Of a DNA stretch of 64,000 nucleotides, positions 38,573-47,717 are shown one piece after another. Position numbers and translations under genes: made by a program. The stretch comes from Pseudomonas sp. GM18 (GTDB taxonomy: Bacteria > Pseudomonadota > Gammaproteobacteria > Pseudomonadales > Pseudomonadaceae): the NCBI RefSeq assembly GCF_000282195.1, contig NZ_AKJT01000025.1, positions 62,001-126,000 of the forward strand, written 5' to 3'. The notes under the pieces are model-generated. The model saw nothing but the letters and a program-made list of their open reading frames with translations. It did not search any database and was not told the origin of the DNA. How positions within the stretch are numbered: the first letter of the stretch is position 1; every line of letters begins with the position of its first letter.

Positions 38573-38590
38573 CTGTCAAAACTGTAATCT
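38573..38590 (+). promoter_or_regulatory. Candidate CopR-binding cop box upstream of copA
   Basis: CTGTCAAAACTGTAATCT lies 116 bp before the copA start. Compared with the motif on the minus strand at 58326-58343, CTGACAAAGTTGTAATCT, 15 of 18 positions match. The TGaCA...TGTAAT pattern is what is reported for CopR sites in pseudomonads. It follows the stop of the previous gene by 13 bp, so copABCD has its own promoter region here. Confidence 0.65.
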
Positions 38591-38705
38591 TGGCCTCAGC
38601 CTGCTGAAAGGCACCGCCCGTTAGCCTCCCCCACATTGAGCTCTCTTCCCTCCGCTCAGGATGGACCTGAGGGCTTCATCAGGCTGACGGACGGGATAAA
38701 ACGGC

Positions 38706-40532
38706 ATGCATTCGAACACCTCAAGACGCACCTTCGTGAAGGGCCTGGCCGCTGGCGGGGTCCTCGCTGGCCTCGGGCTGTGGCGCACGCCAGTCTGGGC
38801 GATCACCAGTCCCGGCGAACCGAATGTGCTGGCCGGTACCGACTTCGACCTGTTCATCGGCGAATCCCCGGTCAACATCACCGGCAACCCTCGAACCGCG
38901 ATGACCATCAACGGCGGCATTCCCGGCCCGCTGTTGCGCTGGCGTGAAGGCGACACCGTCACGCTGCGGGTGAAGAACAAACTCAAGGACAGCACTTCCA
39001 TTCACTGGCACGGCATTTTGCTGCCGGCCAACATGGACGGCGTGCCGGGCCTGAGCTTTCACGGGATCGAACCGGATGGCATGTACGTCTACCAGTTCAA
39101 GGTCCGGCAGAACGGCACCTACTGGTACCACAGCCATTCGGGCCTGCAGGAACAATCCGGGGTTTACGGGCCGTTGGTGATCGACGCCAAGGAGCCGGAG
39201 CCGTTCCAGTACGACCGCGATTACGTGGTGATGCTCACCGACTGGACCGACGAAGACGCCGTCGGCCTGATGAAAAAACTCAAGAAACAATCGGACTACT
39301 ACAACTACCACAAGCGCACCGTGGGCGACTTCATCCACGACGTCGGCGAGAAAGGCTGGGGCTCGACTGTGGCCGATCGCAAGATGTGGGCCGAGATGAA
39401 GATGAACCCCACCGACCTGGCCGACGTCAGCGGTGCCACTTACACCTACTTGATGAACGGCCAGGCGCCGAACATGAACTGGACTGGCGTATTCCGCCCC
39501 GGCGAAAAACTGCGACTGCGGTTTATCAACGGCTCCGCCATGACCTACTTCGACGTGCGTATTCCGGGTTTGAAAATGACCGTGGTCGCGGCGGATGGCC
39601 TGCACGTCAAACCGGTGAGCGTCGACGAGTTCCGCATCGCGGTGGCGGAGACGTTCGACGTGATCGTCGAACCGACCCAGGATGCCTACACCCTGTTCGC
39701 CCAGTCGATGGATCGAACGGGTTATGCGCGAGGCACCCTGGCGGTGAGAACCGGGTTGTCGGCGCCGATTCCAGCGCTGGATCCGCGACCGCTGGTGACC
39801 ATGGACGACATGGGCATGGGCGGCATGGATCATGGCAGCATGGGTGGTGACATGGCGGGGATGGATCACGGTGCCATGCAAGGCATGAACGGTGGTGACA
39901 TGCAGGGCATGGACGGCGGCGACATGCAGGGCATGGACAGCATGGCCGGGATGGATCACAGCAGCATGGCCATGGGCGGCATGGCCGGAATGGCCGGAAT
40001 GGCCGGTATGCAATCCCATCCCGATACGGAAAAAGACAACCCGCTGGTGGACATGCAAGCCATGAGCACCACGCCAAAACTCGACGACCCGGGCATCGGC
40101 CTGCGCAACAACGGCCGCCGTGTGCTGACCTACTCCGACCTGCGCAGCACCTTCGAAGACCCGGACGGCCGCGAGCCCGGCCGCACCCTCGAACTGCACC
40201 TGACCGGTCACATGGAGAAGTTCTCCTGGTCGTTCAACGGCGTGAAGTTCTCCGACGCCGAACCGCTGCGACTCAAGTACGGCGAGCGGGTTCGGGTGGT
40301 GCTGGTCAACGACACGATGATGACTCACCCCATTCATTTGCACGGCATGTGGAGCGACCTCGAAGACGAGAACGGCCAGTTCATGGTGCGCAAACACACC
40401 ATTGATGTGCCGCCCGGATCGAAGCGCAGCTATCGGGTCACTGCCGATGCGCTCGGCCGCTGGGCCTACCACTGCCATCTCCTGTACCACATGGAAATGG
40501 GCATGTTCCGTGAAGTTCGCGTGGAAGAATAA
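38706..40532 (+). CDS. copA: Periplasmic multicopper oxidase CopA
   Basis: CopA oxidises and sequesters copper in the periplasm. The 608-residue protein has a twin-arginine signal ([13 protein letters not shown]), cupredoxin domains with copper ligands HWHG near 100, WYHSHSG, HPIHLHG and [12 protein letters not shown] near 588. A Met/His/Gly-rich insert spans about 368-436, with many MDHGSM, MQGMD and GMAGM repeats that bind extra copper. It is the first gene of copABCD. Stop to copB start is 10 bp. Confidence 0.97.
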   Translation: MHSNTSRRTFVKGLAAGGVLAGLGLWRTPVWAITSPGEPNVLAGTDFDLFIGESPVNITGNPRTAMTINGGIPGPLLRWREGDTVTLRVKNKLKDSTSIHWHGILLPANMDGVPGLSFHGIEPDGMYVYQFKVRQNGTYWYHSHSGLQEQSGVYGPLVIDAKEPEPFQYDRDYVVMLTDWTDEDAVGLMKKLKKQSDYYNYHKRTVGDFIHDVGEKGWGSTVADRKMWAEMKMNPTDLADVSGATYTYLMNGQAPNMNWTGVFRPGEKLRLRFINGSAMTYFDVRIPGLKMTVVAADGLHVKPVSVDEFRIAVAETFDVIVEPTQDAYTLFAQSMDRTGYARGTLAVRTGLSAPIPALDPRPLVTMDDMGMGGMDHGSMGGDMAGMDHGAMQGMNGGDMQGMDGGDMQGMDSMAGMDHSSMAMGGMAGMAGMAGMQSHPDTEKDNPLVDMQAMSTTPKLDDPGIGLRNNGRRVLTYSDLRSTFEDPDGREPGRTLELHLTGHMEKFSWSFNGVKFSDAEPLRLKYGERVRVVLVNDTMMTHPIHLHGMWSDLEDENGQFMVRKHTIDVPPGSKRSYRVTADALGRWAYHCHLLYHMEMGMFREVRVEE

Positions 40533-40542
40533 GGCGCTACCC

Positions 40543-41430
40543 ATGACCAGACTCACTCCGATCTCTTTGGCCCTCGTCACCTTGGGCCTGACGCTCTCTT
40601 CGGCCATGGCCGCCACCGACAACATGCAGGGCATGGACCATAGCCAGATGCCGGGCATGGATCACAGCCAGATGCAGAGCGAGGATTACGGGCAAATGCA
40701 GCCCGCCGCGCCAACCCAAAGCCGCACGCCGATCCCGGCATTGACCGACGCCGACCGCGCCGCCGTTTTCGTCAGCCCCGGCGGCCATGACATGCACGAC
40801 AGTGCGCTCAACTATTACTTCCTCGCCGACAAACTCGAATGGCAGGACGCCGACAACGGCAGCGCATTGGCGTGGGATCTGTCCGGCTGGATCGGTGGCG
40901 ACGTTGATCGCCTGTGGCTGCGCTCCGAAGGCGAACGCGTCAATGGCAAAACCGAAGACGCCGAAATCCAGGCACTGTGGGGTCATGCCATCTCCCCGTG
41001 GTGGGACGTGGTGACCGGTGTGCGCCAGGATTTCAAACCCGGCGCCCCGCAAACCTGGGCCGCGTTCGGCGTGCAAGGCATGGCCCTGTACAACTTCGAA
41101 ACCGAGGCTACCGCGTTCATCGGCGAAGGCGGCCAGACCGCCGCACGACTGGAAGGCGACTACGACATCCTGCTCACCAACCGGCTGATTTTGCAGCCGA
41201 CCGCCGAGCTCAACGTCTACGGCAAAAACGACCCGCAACGGGGCATCGGCTCCGGGCTGTCCAACACCGAAGCCGGCTTGCGCCTGCGCTATGAAATCCG
41301 CCGGGAATTCGCGCCCTACATCGGCGTGACCTGGAACCGCACCTACGGCAATACCGCCGATTACGCCAGGGACGAAGGCGAGGACCGCAGCGAAGCCCGC
41401 CTGGTCCTCGGCGTTCGGCTGTGGTTCTAA
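40543..41430 (+). CDS. copB: Outer-membrane copper resistance protein CopB
   Basis: The 295-residue protein starts [20 protein letters not shown], a signal peptide cleaved near AMA. The mature N-terminus is a short Met/His-rich segment ([17 protein letters not shown]), followed by a beta-barrel with alternating aromatic and polar residues. It ends in a C-terminal aromatic (VLGVRLWF), as outer-membrane proteins do. The start chosen is 10 bp past copA. The longer open frame back to 40402 overlaps copA and is not used. Confidence 0.94.
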   Translation: MTRLTPISLALVTLGLTLSSAMAATDNMQGMDHSQMPGMDHSQMQSEDYGQMQPAAPTQSRTPIPALTDADRAAVFVSPGGHDMHDSALNYYFLADKLEWQDADNGSALAWDLSGWIGGDVDRLWLRSEGERVNGKTEDAEIQALWGHAISPWWDVVTGVRQDFKPGAPQTWAAFGVQGMALYNFETEATAFIGEGGQTAARLEGDYDILLTNRLILQPTAELNVYGKNDPQRGIGSGLSNTEAGLRLRYEIRREFAPYIGVTWNRTYGNTADYARDEGEDRSEARLVLGVRLWF

Positions 41431-41484
41431 ACGCTTCAACTCAAAACCTAAAAAACAACCGCTTAAAGCGGTAAGAGGCCTTGC

Positions 41485-41868
41485 ATGCGCACCATCAAAA
41501 TCACCGCTGTCGCCATCGCACTTTCCACCGGGCTACTGATGAGCGCACTGGCTCAAGCCCACCCGAAACTGCTCTCCTCCACCCCGACCGAAGGCGCGGA
41601 CGGCGCAGCACCGAGCAACATCGAGCTGCACTTCTCCGAAAACCTCATGACCCAATTCTCCGGCGCCAAACTGGTCATGACCGAAATGCCCGGCATGGCC
41701 CATTCCCCCATGCCGATGAAAGCCAAAGTCTCCGGCGGCAGCGACCCGAAAACCATGGTCATCACCCCGCTCTCGCCCCTGCCCACCGGCAGCTACAAAG
41801 TCGAATGGCGCGCCGTGTCTTCGGACACTCACCCGATCACCGGCAACGTTACGTTCAAAGTGAAGTGA
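41485..41868 (+). CDS. copC: Periplasmic copper-binding protein CopC
   Basis: The 127-residue protein has a signal peptide cleaved at AQA/HPKL, leaving His1 as the N-terminal copper ligand of the CopC brace. The later SSDTHPITG supplies a second histidine. A Met-rich loop (MTEMPGMAHSPMPMK) is the Cu(I) site region. CopC hands copper to CopD. Three bases separate its stop from the copD start. The 54 bp gap after copB has an AGAGG sequence near the start. Confidence 0.95.
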   Translation: MRTIKITAVAIALSTGLLMSALAQAHPKLLSSTPTEGADGAAPSNIELHFSENLMTQFSGAKLVMTEMPGMAHSPMPMKAKVSGGSDPKTMVITPLSPLPTGSYKVEWRAVSSDTHPITGNVTFKVK

Positions 41869-41871
41869 TTG

Positions 41872-42795
41872 ATGAGCGACTCGGTCGGCATTGCCCTGCG
41901 GTTTGCGTTGTATGTGGATTTGATGCTGTTGTTCGGGGTAGCACTTTTTGGGCTGTATAGCCTTAAAGGGCAGGAACGGGTGTCTGGGGCGGTGCTGCCG
42001 TTTCGGCCGATGTTGGCGGGGACGGCGGTGCTGGGCGCGGCATTGTCCGTCGCCAGCATGGTGATGATGGCAAGTGCCATGAGCGGTGAAACGGACTTCG
42101 CCAAGCTGCGTCCGCACATCGAGATGATGCTATTCGAGACGGATGTCGGGCTGGCCTGGGTGGTTCGCATTGTTGCGCTGGTCGTCGCGGGTCTGGCGGT
42201 GATGCTCCGTACGCCCGGTTTCAGTTTATGGATCGCGGCTGTTGCCGGTGGTGTTGCCCTCGCCAGCCTGGCCTGGAGCGGACATGGGGCGATGGATGAA
42301 GGCAATCGTCGTTATTGGCATTTCACCGTGGACATTCTGCACCTGCTGGCAGCGGGGGCTTGGCTTGGAGCATTGCTGGCGTTTACGTTGATGGCGAAGA
42401 TCAACGCTCTGCAAACCGAAGCGCGCCTCAGGTTGCTGGCCCGCGCGGTTAATCGGTTTGAAGCGATTGGCGCGGCCATCGTCGTGGTGATTACGGTGAC
42501 GGGGGTGGTGAATTATCTGTTCATCGTTGGGCCGAAGCTGGATGAGGTGTTTCTCAGCACTTACGGGATTCTGCTGTTCATCAAAGTGGTGCTGTTTGCC
42601 GGCATGCTCGTGCTCGCCGCGTTGAACCGGTTTCACCTTGGGCCGTTTCTGGAGCGGTCGTTGCGGGATGGGCAATACACGGTCGCCGCCAATGCGTTGC
42701 GGCGTAGCGTGGTGGTGGAATTGGCGGCGGCGGTGTTGATTGTGGGATTGGTGGCTTGGCTCGGAACGCTGAGTCCGGAAATGGGCGCCCAGTAG
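41872..42795 (+). CDS. copD: Inner-membrane copper transport protein CopD
   Basis: The 307-residue protein has about eight membrane spans and the CopD-family core with periplasmic-side histidines (WSGHGAMDEGNRRYWHFTVDILHLLAAGAWLG). It probably imports copper or moves it between periplasm and cytoplasm with CopC. The ATG at 41872 is used; a TTG directly before it is in frame. It is the last gene of copABCD and no clear terminator follows. Confidence 0.94.
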   Translation: MSDSVGIALRFALYVDLMLLFGVALFGLYSLKGQERVSGAVLPFRPMLAGTAVLGAALSVASMVMMASAMSGETDFAKLRPHIEMMLFETDVGLAWVVRIVALVVAGLAVMLRTPGFSLWIAAVAGGVALASLAWSGHGAMDEGNRRYWHFTVDILHLLAAGAWLGALLAFTLMAKINALQTEARLRLLARAVNRFEAIGAAIVVVITVTGVVNYLFIVGPKLDEVFLSTYGILLFIKVVLFAGMLVLAALNRFHLGPFLERSLRDGQYTVAANALRRSVVVELAAAVLIVGLVAWLGTLSPEMGAQ

Positions 42796-42948
42796 GGAAA
42801 TGAAAGCATCCGATGACCGGCCAGAGCAGTCAGTGGACAGGGTGAGGGTCCTTTACTAGCGTCTAACCACACTAGATTTCAAGCCAAAGGGTTCAACACC
42901 CAAGCGCCAAGGTGAAAAAGCGGCGCAATTATCGAAAGGAGTTCGAAA

Positions 42949-43290
42949 ATGGCTGACGTAATGAAAGTAGTGGATGTCGACTTAAAAATACTTAAATCAA
43001 ACCCACCGCAGCTACACATATCGGCAATTGGCCTGGTGAATTCTGGTGGATGGACAAACCCGAGACTGGAGCCGCGGATTTACATTCAGTTCCCACCAGA
43101 CGGCATTCAAGACTTCGATTTTGTTGCTGATCCGCCCCAAGGGGCTGCCATACAGGTCATCCTTCCCATCGACGCATCAAAACTTTGGAAAGAGCCGCCA
43201 CTCGATAAACTCAAGGGAGTAAGAGTCCACTCTGCCAGCAACTCGATTGAAGCGCATCTTAAGAGTTCGAAGTCCGTGGCTTGTGGATAA
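42949..43290 (+). CDS. Hypothetical protein, beta-rich, 113 residues
   Basis: The protein starts MADVMKVVDVDLKILKSNPP and is predicted to be mostly beta strands (QLHISAIGLVNSGGWTNPRL, YIQFPPDGIQDFDFVADPP). There is no signal peptide. An AAAGGAG ribosome binding site precedes the ATG, which supports translation. The DNA is AT-richer than the copABCD genes before it. A strong hairpin follows 17 bp after the stop. I recognise no function. Confidence 0.7.
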   Translation: MADVMKVVDVDLKILKSNPPQLHISAIGLVNSGGWTNPRLEPRIYIQFPPDGIQDFDFVADPPQGAAIQVILPIDASKLWKEPPLDKLKGVRVHSASNSIEAHLKSSKSVACG

Positions 43291-43306
43291 ACAACTAATG
43301 TGAAGG

Positions 43307-43337
43307 GATACGTGTCGGGCCTTGCCTGACACGTATC
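43307..43337 (+). terminator. Long hairpin after the 113-residue gene, possible terminator
   Basis: GATACGTGTCGGGC and GCCTGACACGTATC form a 14 bp stem with one G-U pair and a three-base loop. Only a weak T-content follows (ACGCATTGG), so it may act as a protective 3' hairpin or with Rho. Confidence 0.5.
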
Positions 43338-43444
43338 ACGCATTGGAATGATCGGGACATTGGGACACTGGATGACAGTCGAGAAGTGCTTTCACTACAC
43401 TGACTTCCGCTTGAACCCCACTCCGTCACAAAAGCCCGATAACA

Positions 43445-44236
43445 ATGAAAACCATCAAAAGCACAATGCTGCTCTGTGGCCTGCTGGCTCTATCCTGCGG
43501 CGCTCAGGCAGAGCAAAGCCCTTCGCACCTGGACACCGTCCTGCAACAAGGCCAGCTGCGCGTTTGCACCACAGGCGACTACAAACCCTATACCTTCAAA
43601 GGTGAAGACGGCGAATACTCGGGAATCGACATCGCCATGGCCCGCTCACTGGCCGACAGCCTGGGCGCGAAGGTCGAGTGGGTCCAGACCACCTGGAAAA
43701 CCCTGATGCCCGACATGCTCGCAGGCAAATGCGACATCGGCGTCGGCGGCATCTCCGTCACCCTGGAACGCCAGAAAAAAGCCTTCTTCAGCACCACCCT
43801 GGATGTCGACGGCAAAATCCCGCTGGTTCGCTGCGAAGATCAAGCGAAATACCAGACCCTCGAACAAATCAACCAACCTTCCGTTCGCCTGGTCGAACCC
43901 GCCGGCGGCACCAACGAAGCCTTCGTTCACGCTTTCCTGCCCAAGGCGCAATTGCAACTGCACGACAACGTGACCATCTTCCAGCAACTGCTGGACAAGA
44001 AGGCTGACGTGATGATTACCGATGCGTCGGAAGCGCTGTATCAGCAGAAACTCAAACCGGGTTTGTGCGCGGTCAACCCGACGCAATACATGCAGTATGG
44101 GGAGAAGGCATATCTGCTGCCGCGGGATGACATCAGCTGGAAGATGTATGTCGATCAGTGGCTGCATCTGGCCAAGGTGACGGGGAATTACCAGAAAATC
44201 CTGGGCCAATGGATAGCGGTGCCAGAGGCCAAATAG
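43445..44236 (+). CDS. pheC: Cyclohexadienyl/arogenate dehydratase-like periplasmic protein
   Basis: A 263-residue protein of the periplasmic solute-binding fold with a signal peptide (about 1-22, ending AQA/EQSP). Motifs match cyclohexadienyl dehydratase PheC: LRVCTTGDYKPYTF, GISVTLERQKKAFFS, EPAGGTNEAFV, DNVTIFQQLLDKKADVMITDA and EKAYLLPRDD followed by YVDQWLH. PheC converts prephenate or arogenate to phenylpyruvate or phenylalanine outside the cytoplasm. A related amino acid-binding protein cannot be excluded. It is monocistronic. Confidence 0.8.
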   Translation: MKTIKSTMLLCGLLALSCGAQAEQSPSHLDTVLQQGQLRVCTTGDYKPYTFKGEDGEYSGIDIAMARSLADSLGAKVEWVQTTWKTLMPDMLAGKCDIGVGGISVTLERQKKAFFSTTLDVDGKIPLVRCEDQAKYQTLEQINQPSVRLVEPAGGTNEAFVHAFLPKAQLQLHDNVTIFQQLLDKKADVMITDASEALYQQKLKPGLCAVNPTQYMQYGEKAYLLPRDDISWKMYVDQWLHLAKVTGNYQKILGQWIAVPEAK

Positions 44237-44257
44237 CCCGTTGTTTGCTGACCCCAT

Positions 44258-44308
44258 GTAGCAGCTGACGAAGCCTGCGTCCGGCTGCAAAGCAGTCGTA
44301 AAATCAGA
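44258..44308. repeat. Single REP element of the GTAGCAGCTG family
   Basis: GTAGCAGCTGACGAAGCCTG, then CGTCCGGCTGC and AGCAGTCGTAAAATCAGA, matches the arm at 33598 including the GCAGTCGTAAAATCAGA tail, but with several substitutions and no inverted partner. Confidence 0.7.
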
Positions 44309-44369
44309 CCACGCGGTTCATCAGGCAAATCACGCAACGGCGAAAACACCCCTGCCGTTGCGTCATCCC

Positions 44370-44567
44370 TTAGTCGTGCAGCAGGCCCGAGCTGTACTCA
44401 TTAAAGCTGTTGCCGATCGCGCTCCCACCAAAGTTCACCTTGTTGGGGCTATGGCCATCGAATTGTTGGCAGCCTTCTGAAAAGCAGGAACTGGTGCTCA
44501 CACCCGAACAGGCGCTCAAGAGCAAAGCACCGGTGATCAGCATGGCTTTGAAGAGGTTCGAGATCAT
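44370..44567 (-). CDS. Small lipoprotein of unknown function
   Basis: A 65-residue protein with a lipoprotein signal: MISNLFKAMLITGALLLSAC, cysteine at 20 as the lipidation site. The mature part has two more cysteines (SSCFSEGCQQF), perhaps a disulfide, and ends SFNEYSSGLLHD. AGGAAAC lies ahead of the ATG. The longer frame back to 44732 is not used because residues before MISNL lack a signal. No family was recognised. Confidence 0.75.
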   Translation of the reverse strand: MISNLFKAMLITGALLLSACSGVSTSSCFSEGCQQFDGHSPNKVNFGGSAIGNSFNEYSSGLLHD

Positions 44568-44773
44568 CTTTTTGTTTCCTGTGGGCTGGAGGCGTGGCAG
44601 CACAATCTTGAGTAAGCATCCTATGCCACAAGCTTGCCAAACTTGATGAAACATTGCTGAGCGACAGCGTTGGTTCAGCATCCTTGTGTTCTCTGAAACG
44701 ACCCACCTGTTTAGATGAGCGTTTAAAGACACTCACAGCTGGTAGCTCCTAATGAATAATCAGGAGTTTCACC

Positions 44774-44917
44774 ATGTTCAAGGCCACACCCAATCCGCCG
44801 GTCAACGATCCAGCATCCCCCTACGAATCCCTCGATTCAAAAAAACTCCACGCCGCCGAACGCGTACTCTTTTCTTTCGTATCACCTTCATGGGCCGGCC
44901 CTTGCCTGGGTCTTTAG
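44774..44917 (+). pseudogene. Truncated DUF6124-like gene
   Basis: The frame encodes MFKATPNPPVNDPASPYESL then DSKKLHAAERVL, which matches the N-terminus of the Pseudomonas DUF6124 (formerly DUF3077) family (MFKxTPNPP...SPYESxDSKKxxEAAERAL). After codon 32 it loses similarity and stops at codon 48, whereas full proteins are over 100 residues. A good AGGAG ribosome binding site remains. One residue seems to be missing in the HAAER stretch. It marks the left edge of the accessory region. Confidence 0.55.
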
Positions 44918-45104
44918 GGTTGGCTTGGCTTCTGTTGACGGCGGAAAAGACAGGCAATTAGAAGCTTTTTTGCTCCATTCCGCCCGTCGATGCCGCTGAC
45001 CGTCCTTGAGTTCATGGTCGAGCCTGGCAACTCATATGGTGGTTAATATAAATCTCTCGGCTAACTGCATTCGACCAAAACGGTACCAATCCCTTTGCGG
45101 AAAC

Positions 45105-46352
45105 TCAGGTGCGACGCTTGAGCGGTGCAAGCGCCCAGCGTAGCGGCGCGGTAACCCGCCACGAGTTGCTGGCGAGCAGGGCCTGCACCCGGGATTCGGC
45201 ATGGGCTGCCCACAGCTCTGCCTGTGCCGCTCGTTGCTCAGCCTGGGCTGCCTGCTGTTCTCGGAGGATCGCGTTGGTGACGGTCTGCGCATGACGTTGC
45301 TGTTTTTCCAGCTCATGGCGGATTTCCAGCGTCCCCTCAGGGGAGCTTTTGGAGCCATCAAGCACGTCAAGCGAGCCCGAACGGTTAACACTGGCCAAGA
45401 TCGGGTTTAGATCGAAGAAGGCCAGCGGCTGGGTCAGACAGGTCGTCACCAGAACACCAGCGACGCAATCGATATCAAGCCCCTTGGGCCCTCCTTTGCG
45501 CGAAGGAATAGCGTTTATGCTTTGGAACAGACAGTCATCCATCACCCGCAGGCTCAAACCAGGGTCGTAAATGCCCTGCCACTGACCGTCGGGTTGGAAG
45601 TAGATATGCACATGAGGTGCGCCGGCATCGGCCAGCAGGATATAGCGGTCATCGTCGCTGACACGGATACCGTGGGGAGTACTGGCACCGCGCAGCACAG
45701 CCATTGGTTCGGCCTCCGCATGCAGCTCCGAGGTCTGCGGGTAGAGCAGAGCGCTCTGGATATTGAGGCCGCTCACCGCCAGCCAACGCCGGCTACGGCT
45801 GATACTGATGCCACCGGGCATCGCCATCCACTTACCCAGCAACACTCGCTCCTCGGTGACCGTATAGTCCGTTGCGGTCGCGATCACATGGCGCGATACC
45901 CGATTCCCGAAGTTTCGACACACCAGAAATTCGTGGTGCTGCGCATCGATCCGCGAGACGGCCACGGAGCCTGGTCCCAGAAACTCCCTGTCATTGGCCG
46001 AAAGACTCTTCAGCAGGGTGAGTTCCCCCTTCGTCGATCCATCCCTCGACGGTAGTCGGAACAGTCTCAGATCGCCGTCGCGATTGGCCACCACCAGCGT
46101 TTCATCATCGATGAAGTCCAGGCCGTGGGGGGATTGCAACTGGCTCGATGACAACTCGACAGCAGTGCTGAGATGAACCTGCTTACCCGTCGGAGTCATC
46201 CGTACTTCGATATCGAAGACAACGATCAGTTGGCGGGTCATGGCGGCCACGGCCAAGCGGCCGCGATCCGGGGAAAAACGGATGTCCTCGGTTCGACCGA
46301 TGCCCGCGATAATATCCAGCACCTCCTGGGGTGCAAAAAAACCCAGCTGCAT
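45105..46352 (-). CDS. Unrecognised beta-propeller plus coiled-coil protein, paralogue 1
   Basis: This 415-residue protein has no signal peptide. Residues about 1-330 consist of repeated strands of beta-propeller type (IRFSPDRGRLAVAAM, PHGLDFIDDETLVVANRDGDL, GPGSVAVSR, PHGIRVSDDDRYILLADAG). A helix follows at about 345-395 with seven-residue Ala/Glu/Gln repeats (AQAEQRAAQAELWAAHAE). The C-terminus LLASNSWRVTAPLRWAL resembles the tail found on glycosyltransferases and rulers of ABC-type O-antigen clusters. It is a tandem paralogue of the next gene and diverges from wzm-wzt, so a role in polysaccharide assembly or export is inferred. Confidence 0.75.
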   Translation of the reverse strand: MQLGFFAPQEVLDIIAGIGRTEDIRFSPDRGRLAVAAMTRQLIVVFDIEVRMTPTGKQVHLSTAVELSSSQLQSPHGLDFIDDETLVVANRDGDLRLFRLPSRDGSTKGELTLLKSLSANDREFLGPGSVAVSRIDAQHHEFLVCRNFGNRVSRHVIATATDYTVTEERVLLGKWMAMPGGISISRSRRWLAVSGLNIQSALLYPQTSELHAEAEPMAVLRGASTPHGIRVSDDDRYILLADAGAPHVHIYFQPDGQWQGIYDPGLSLRVMDDCLFQSINAIPSRKGGPKGLDIDCVAGVLVTTCLTQPLAFFDLNPILASVNRSGSLDVLDGSKSSPEGTLEIRHELEKQQRHAQTVTNAILREQQAAQAEQRAAQAELWAAHAESRVQALLASNSWRVTAPLRWALAPLKRRT

Positions 46353-46460
46353 TCAGTCATTCCAGTGTGTTGGTTGGCCGAAGGCCAACCCGTTGTGACA
46401 GGCACAGAAGCTGCACTCAACATGCGTATATAGGGGCATGAGTCGTTGCATGCTCCTGGC

Positions 46461-47717
46461 TCAGCTTTGTCGTTTGCGCGACGCAAGTGCCCAGCGCAGC
46501 GGCGCGGTAATCCGCCAGGAGTTGCTGGCGAGCAGGGCCTGCACCCGGGATTCGGCATGGGCTGCCCGCAGCTCTGCCTGTGCTGCCCGCAGCTCTGTCT
46601 GCACTGCTCGTTGCTCAGCCTGCTGTTCCCGGAGGATGGCATTGGTGACGGTCTGCGCATGACGCAACTGTTTTTCCAGCTCATGGCAAACATCCAACCC
46701 CCCTTCAGGGGCGCTTTCCGAGCCGTCAAGCACGTCAAGCGGGCCCGATCGGAGAACACTGGCCAAGATTGGGTCCAGATCGAAGAAGGCCAGCGGCTGG
46801 GTCATGCAAGTCGTCACCAGAATACCGGCCGTGCAATCGATATCGAGCCCCTTGGGCCCGCCCTCCTGGGGATTGTGCCTGCCCAGCTGAAACAGCCCGT
46901 CGTCCATCACCCGCAGACTCAGGCAAGGGTCGTAGACACCCTGCCAGTGGCCATCGGGCTGGAAGTAGACATGTACATAAGGTGCGCCAGCATCGGCCAG
47001 CAGGATATAGCAACTGTCATCACTGAAGCGGATGCCGTGGGGATAGCTGGCACCACGTAGTACGGCTGTTGGATCAGCCTCCGCATGCAGTGCCGGGGTA
47101 TGCGGATAGAGCAACGCGCTCTGGATGTCATGGCTGCTCACCGCCAGCCATCGCCGGCTGCGATCGATGCTGATGCCGTCGGGAATTACCATCCATTTAC
47201 CCAGCAGCACTCCTTCCTCGGTGACCGCGTAGTCTGTTTCGGTCGCGATCACATGACGCGATACCCGATTCCCGAAGTTTCGGCACACCAGAAATTCGTG
47301 GTGCTGCGCATCGATCCGCGAGACGGCCACGGAGCCTGGTCCCAGCAACTCCCGGTCATTGGCCGAAAGACTCTTCAGCAGGGTGAGTTCTCCCTTTGTC
47401 GATCCATCCCGTGACGGTAGTCGGAACAGTGTCAGATCGCCGTCGCGATTGGCCACCACCAGCGTTTCATTGTCAATGAAGTCCAGTCCGTGGGGGTATT
47501 TCAACTGGCTCGATGACAACTCGATAGCAGTACTGAGATGAACCTGCTTGCCCGCCGGAGTCATCCGCACTTCGATATCGAAGACAACGATCAGTTTGCG
47601 AGTAATGACGGCCACGGCCAAGCGGCTGCGATCCGGGGAAAAACGGATGTCCTCGGTTCGACCGATGCCCGCGATAATATCCAGCACCTCTTGGGGTGCA
47701 ATAAAACCAAGCTGCAT
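46461..47717 (-). CDS. Unrecognised beta-propeller plus coiled-coil protein, paralogue 2
   Basis: This 418-residue protein has the same plan as its downstream neighbour: MQLGFIAPQEVLDIIAGIGR start, beta-propeller repeats to about 330, coiled coil (EQQAEQRAVQTELRAAQAEL and AAHAES) and LLASNSWRITAPLRWAL tail. Most of the propeller is nearly identical to paralogue 1; the coiled coil has one more seven-residue unit. A CCGGAG ribosome binding site is 8 bp before the ATG. It lies next to, and divergent from, wzm. No enzyme motif was seen. Confidence 0.75.
   Translation of the reverse strand: MQLGFIAPQEVLDIIAGIGRTEDIRFSPDRSRLAVAVITRKLIVVFDIEVRMTPAGKQVHLSTAIELSSSQLKYPHGLDFIDNETLVVANRDGDLTLFRLPSRDGSTKGELTLLKSLSANDRELLGPGSVAVSRIDAQHHEFLVCRNFGNRVSRHVIATETDYAVTEEGVLLGKWMVIPDGISIDRSRRWLAVSSHDIQSALLYPHTPALHAEADPTAVLRGASYPHGIRFSDDSCYILLADAGAPYVHVYFQPDGHWQGVYDPCLSLRVMDDGLFQLGRHNPQEGGPKGLDIDCTAGILVTTCMTQPLAFFDLDPILASVLRSGPLDVLDGSESAPEGGLDVCHELEKQLRHAQTVTNAILREQQAEQRAVQTELRAAQAELRAAHAESRVQALLASNSWRITAPLRWALASRKRQS

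Noticed and set aside
39810..40015. Short tandem repeats that could look like a CRISPR or satellite array
   Set aside because: They are in frame, code for Met/His copper-binding repeats, and have no regular repeat-spacer structure.
38721..40658. 645-codon minus-strand frame opposite copA and copB
   Set aside because: The His-rich part is just the antisense reading of the Met-rich repeat of copA.
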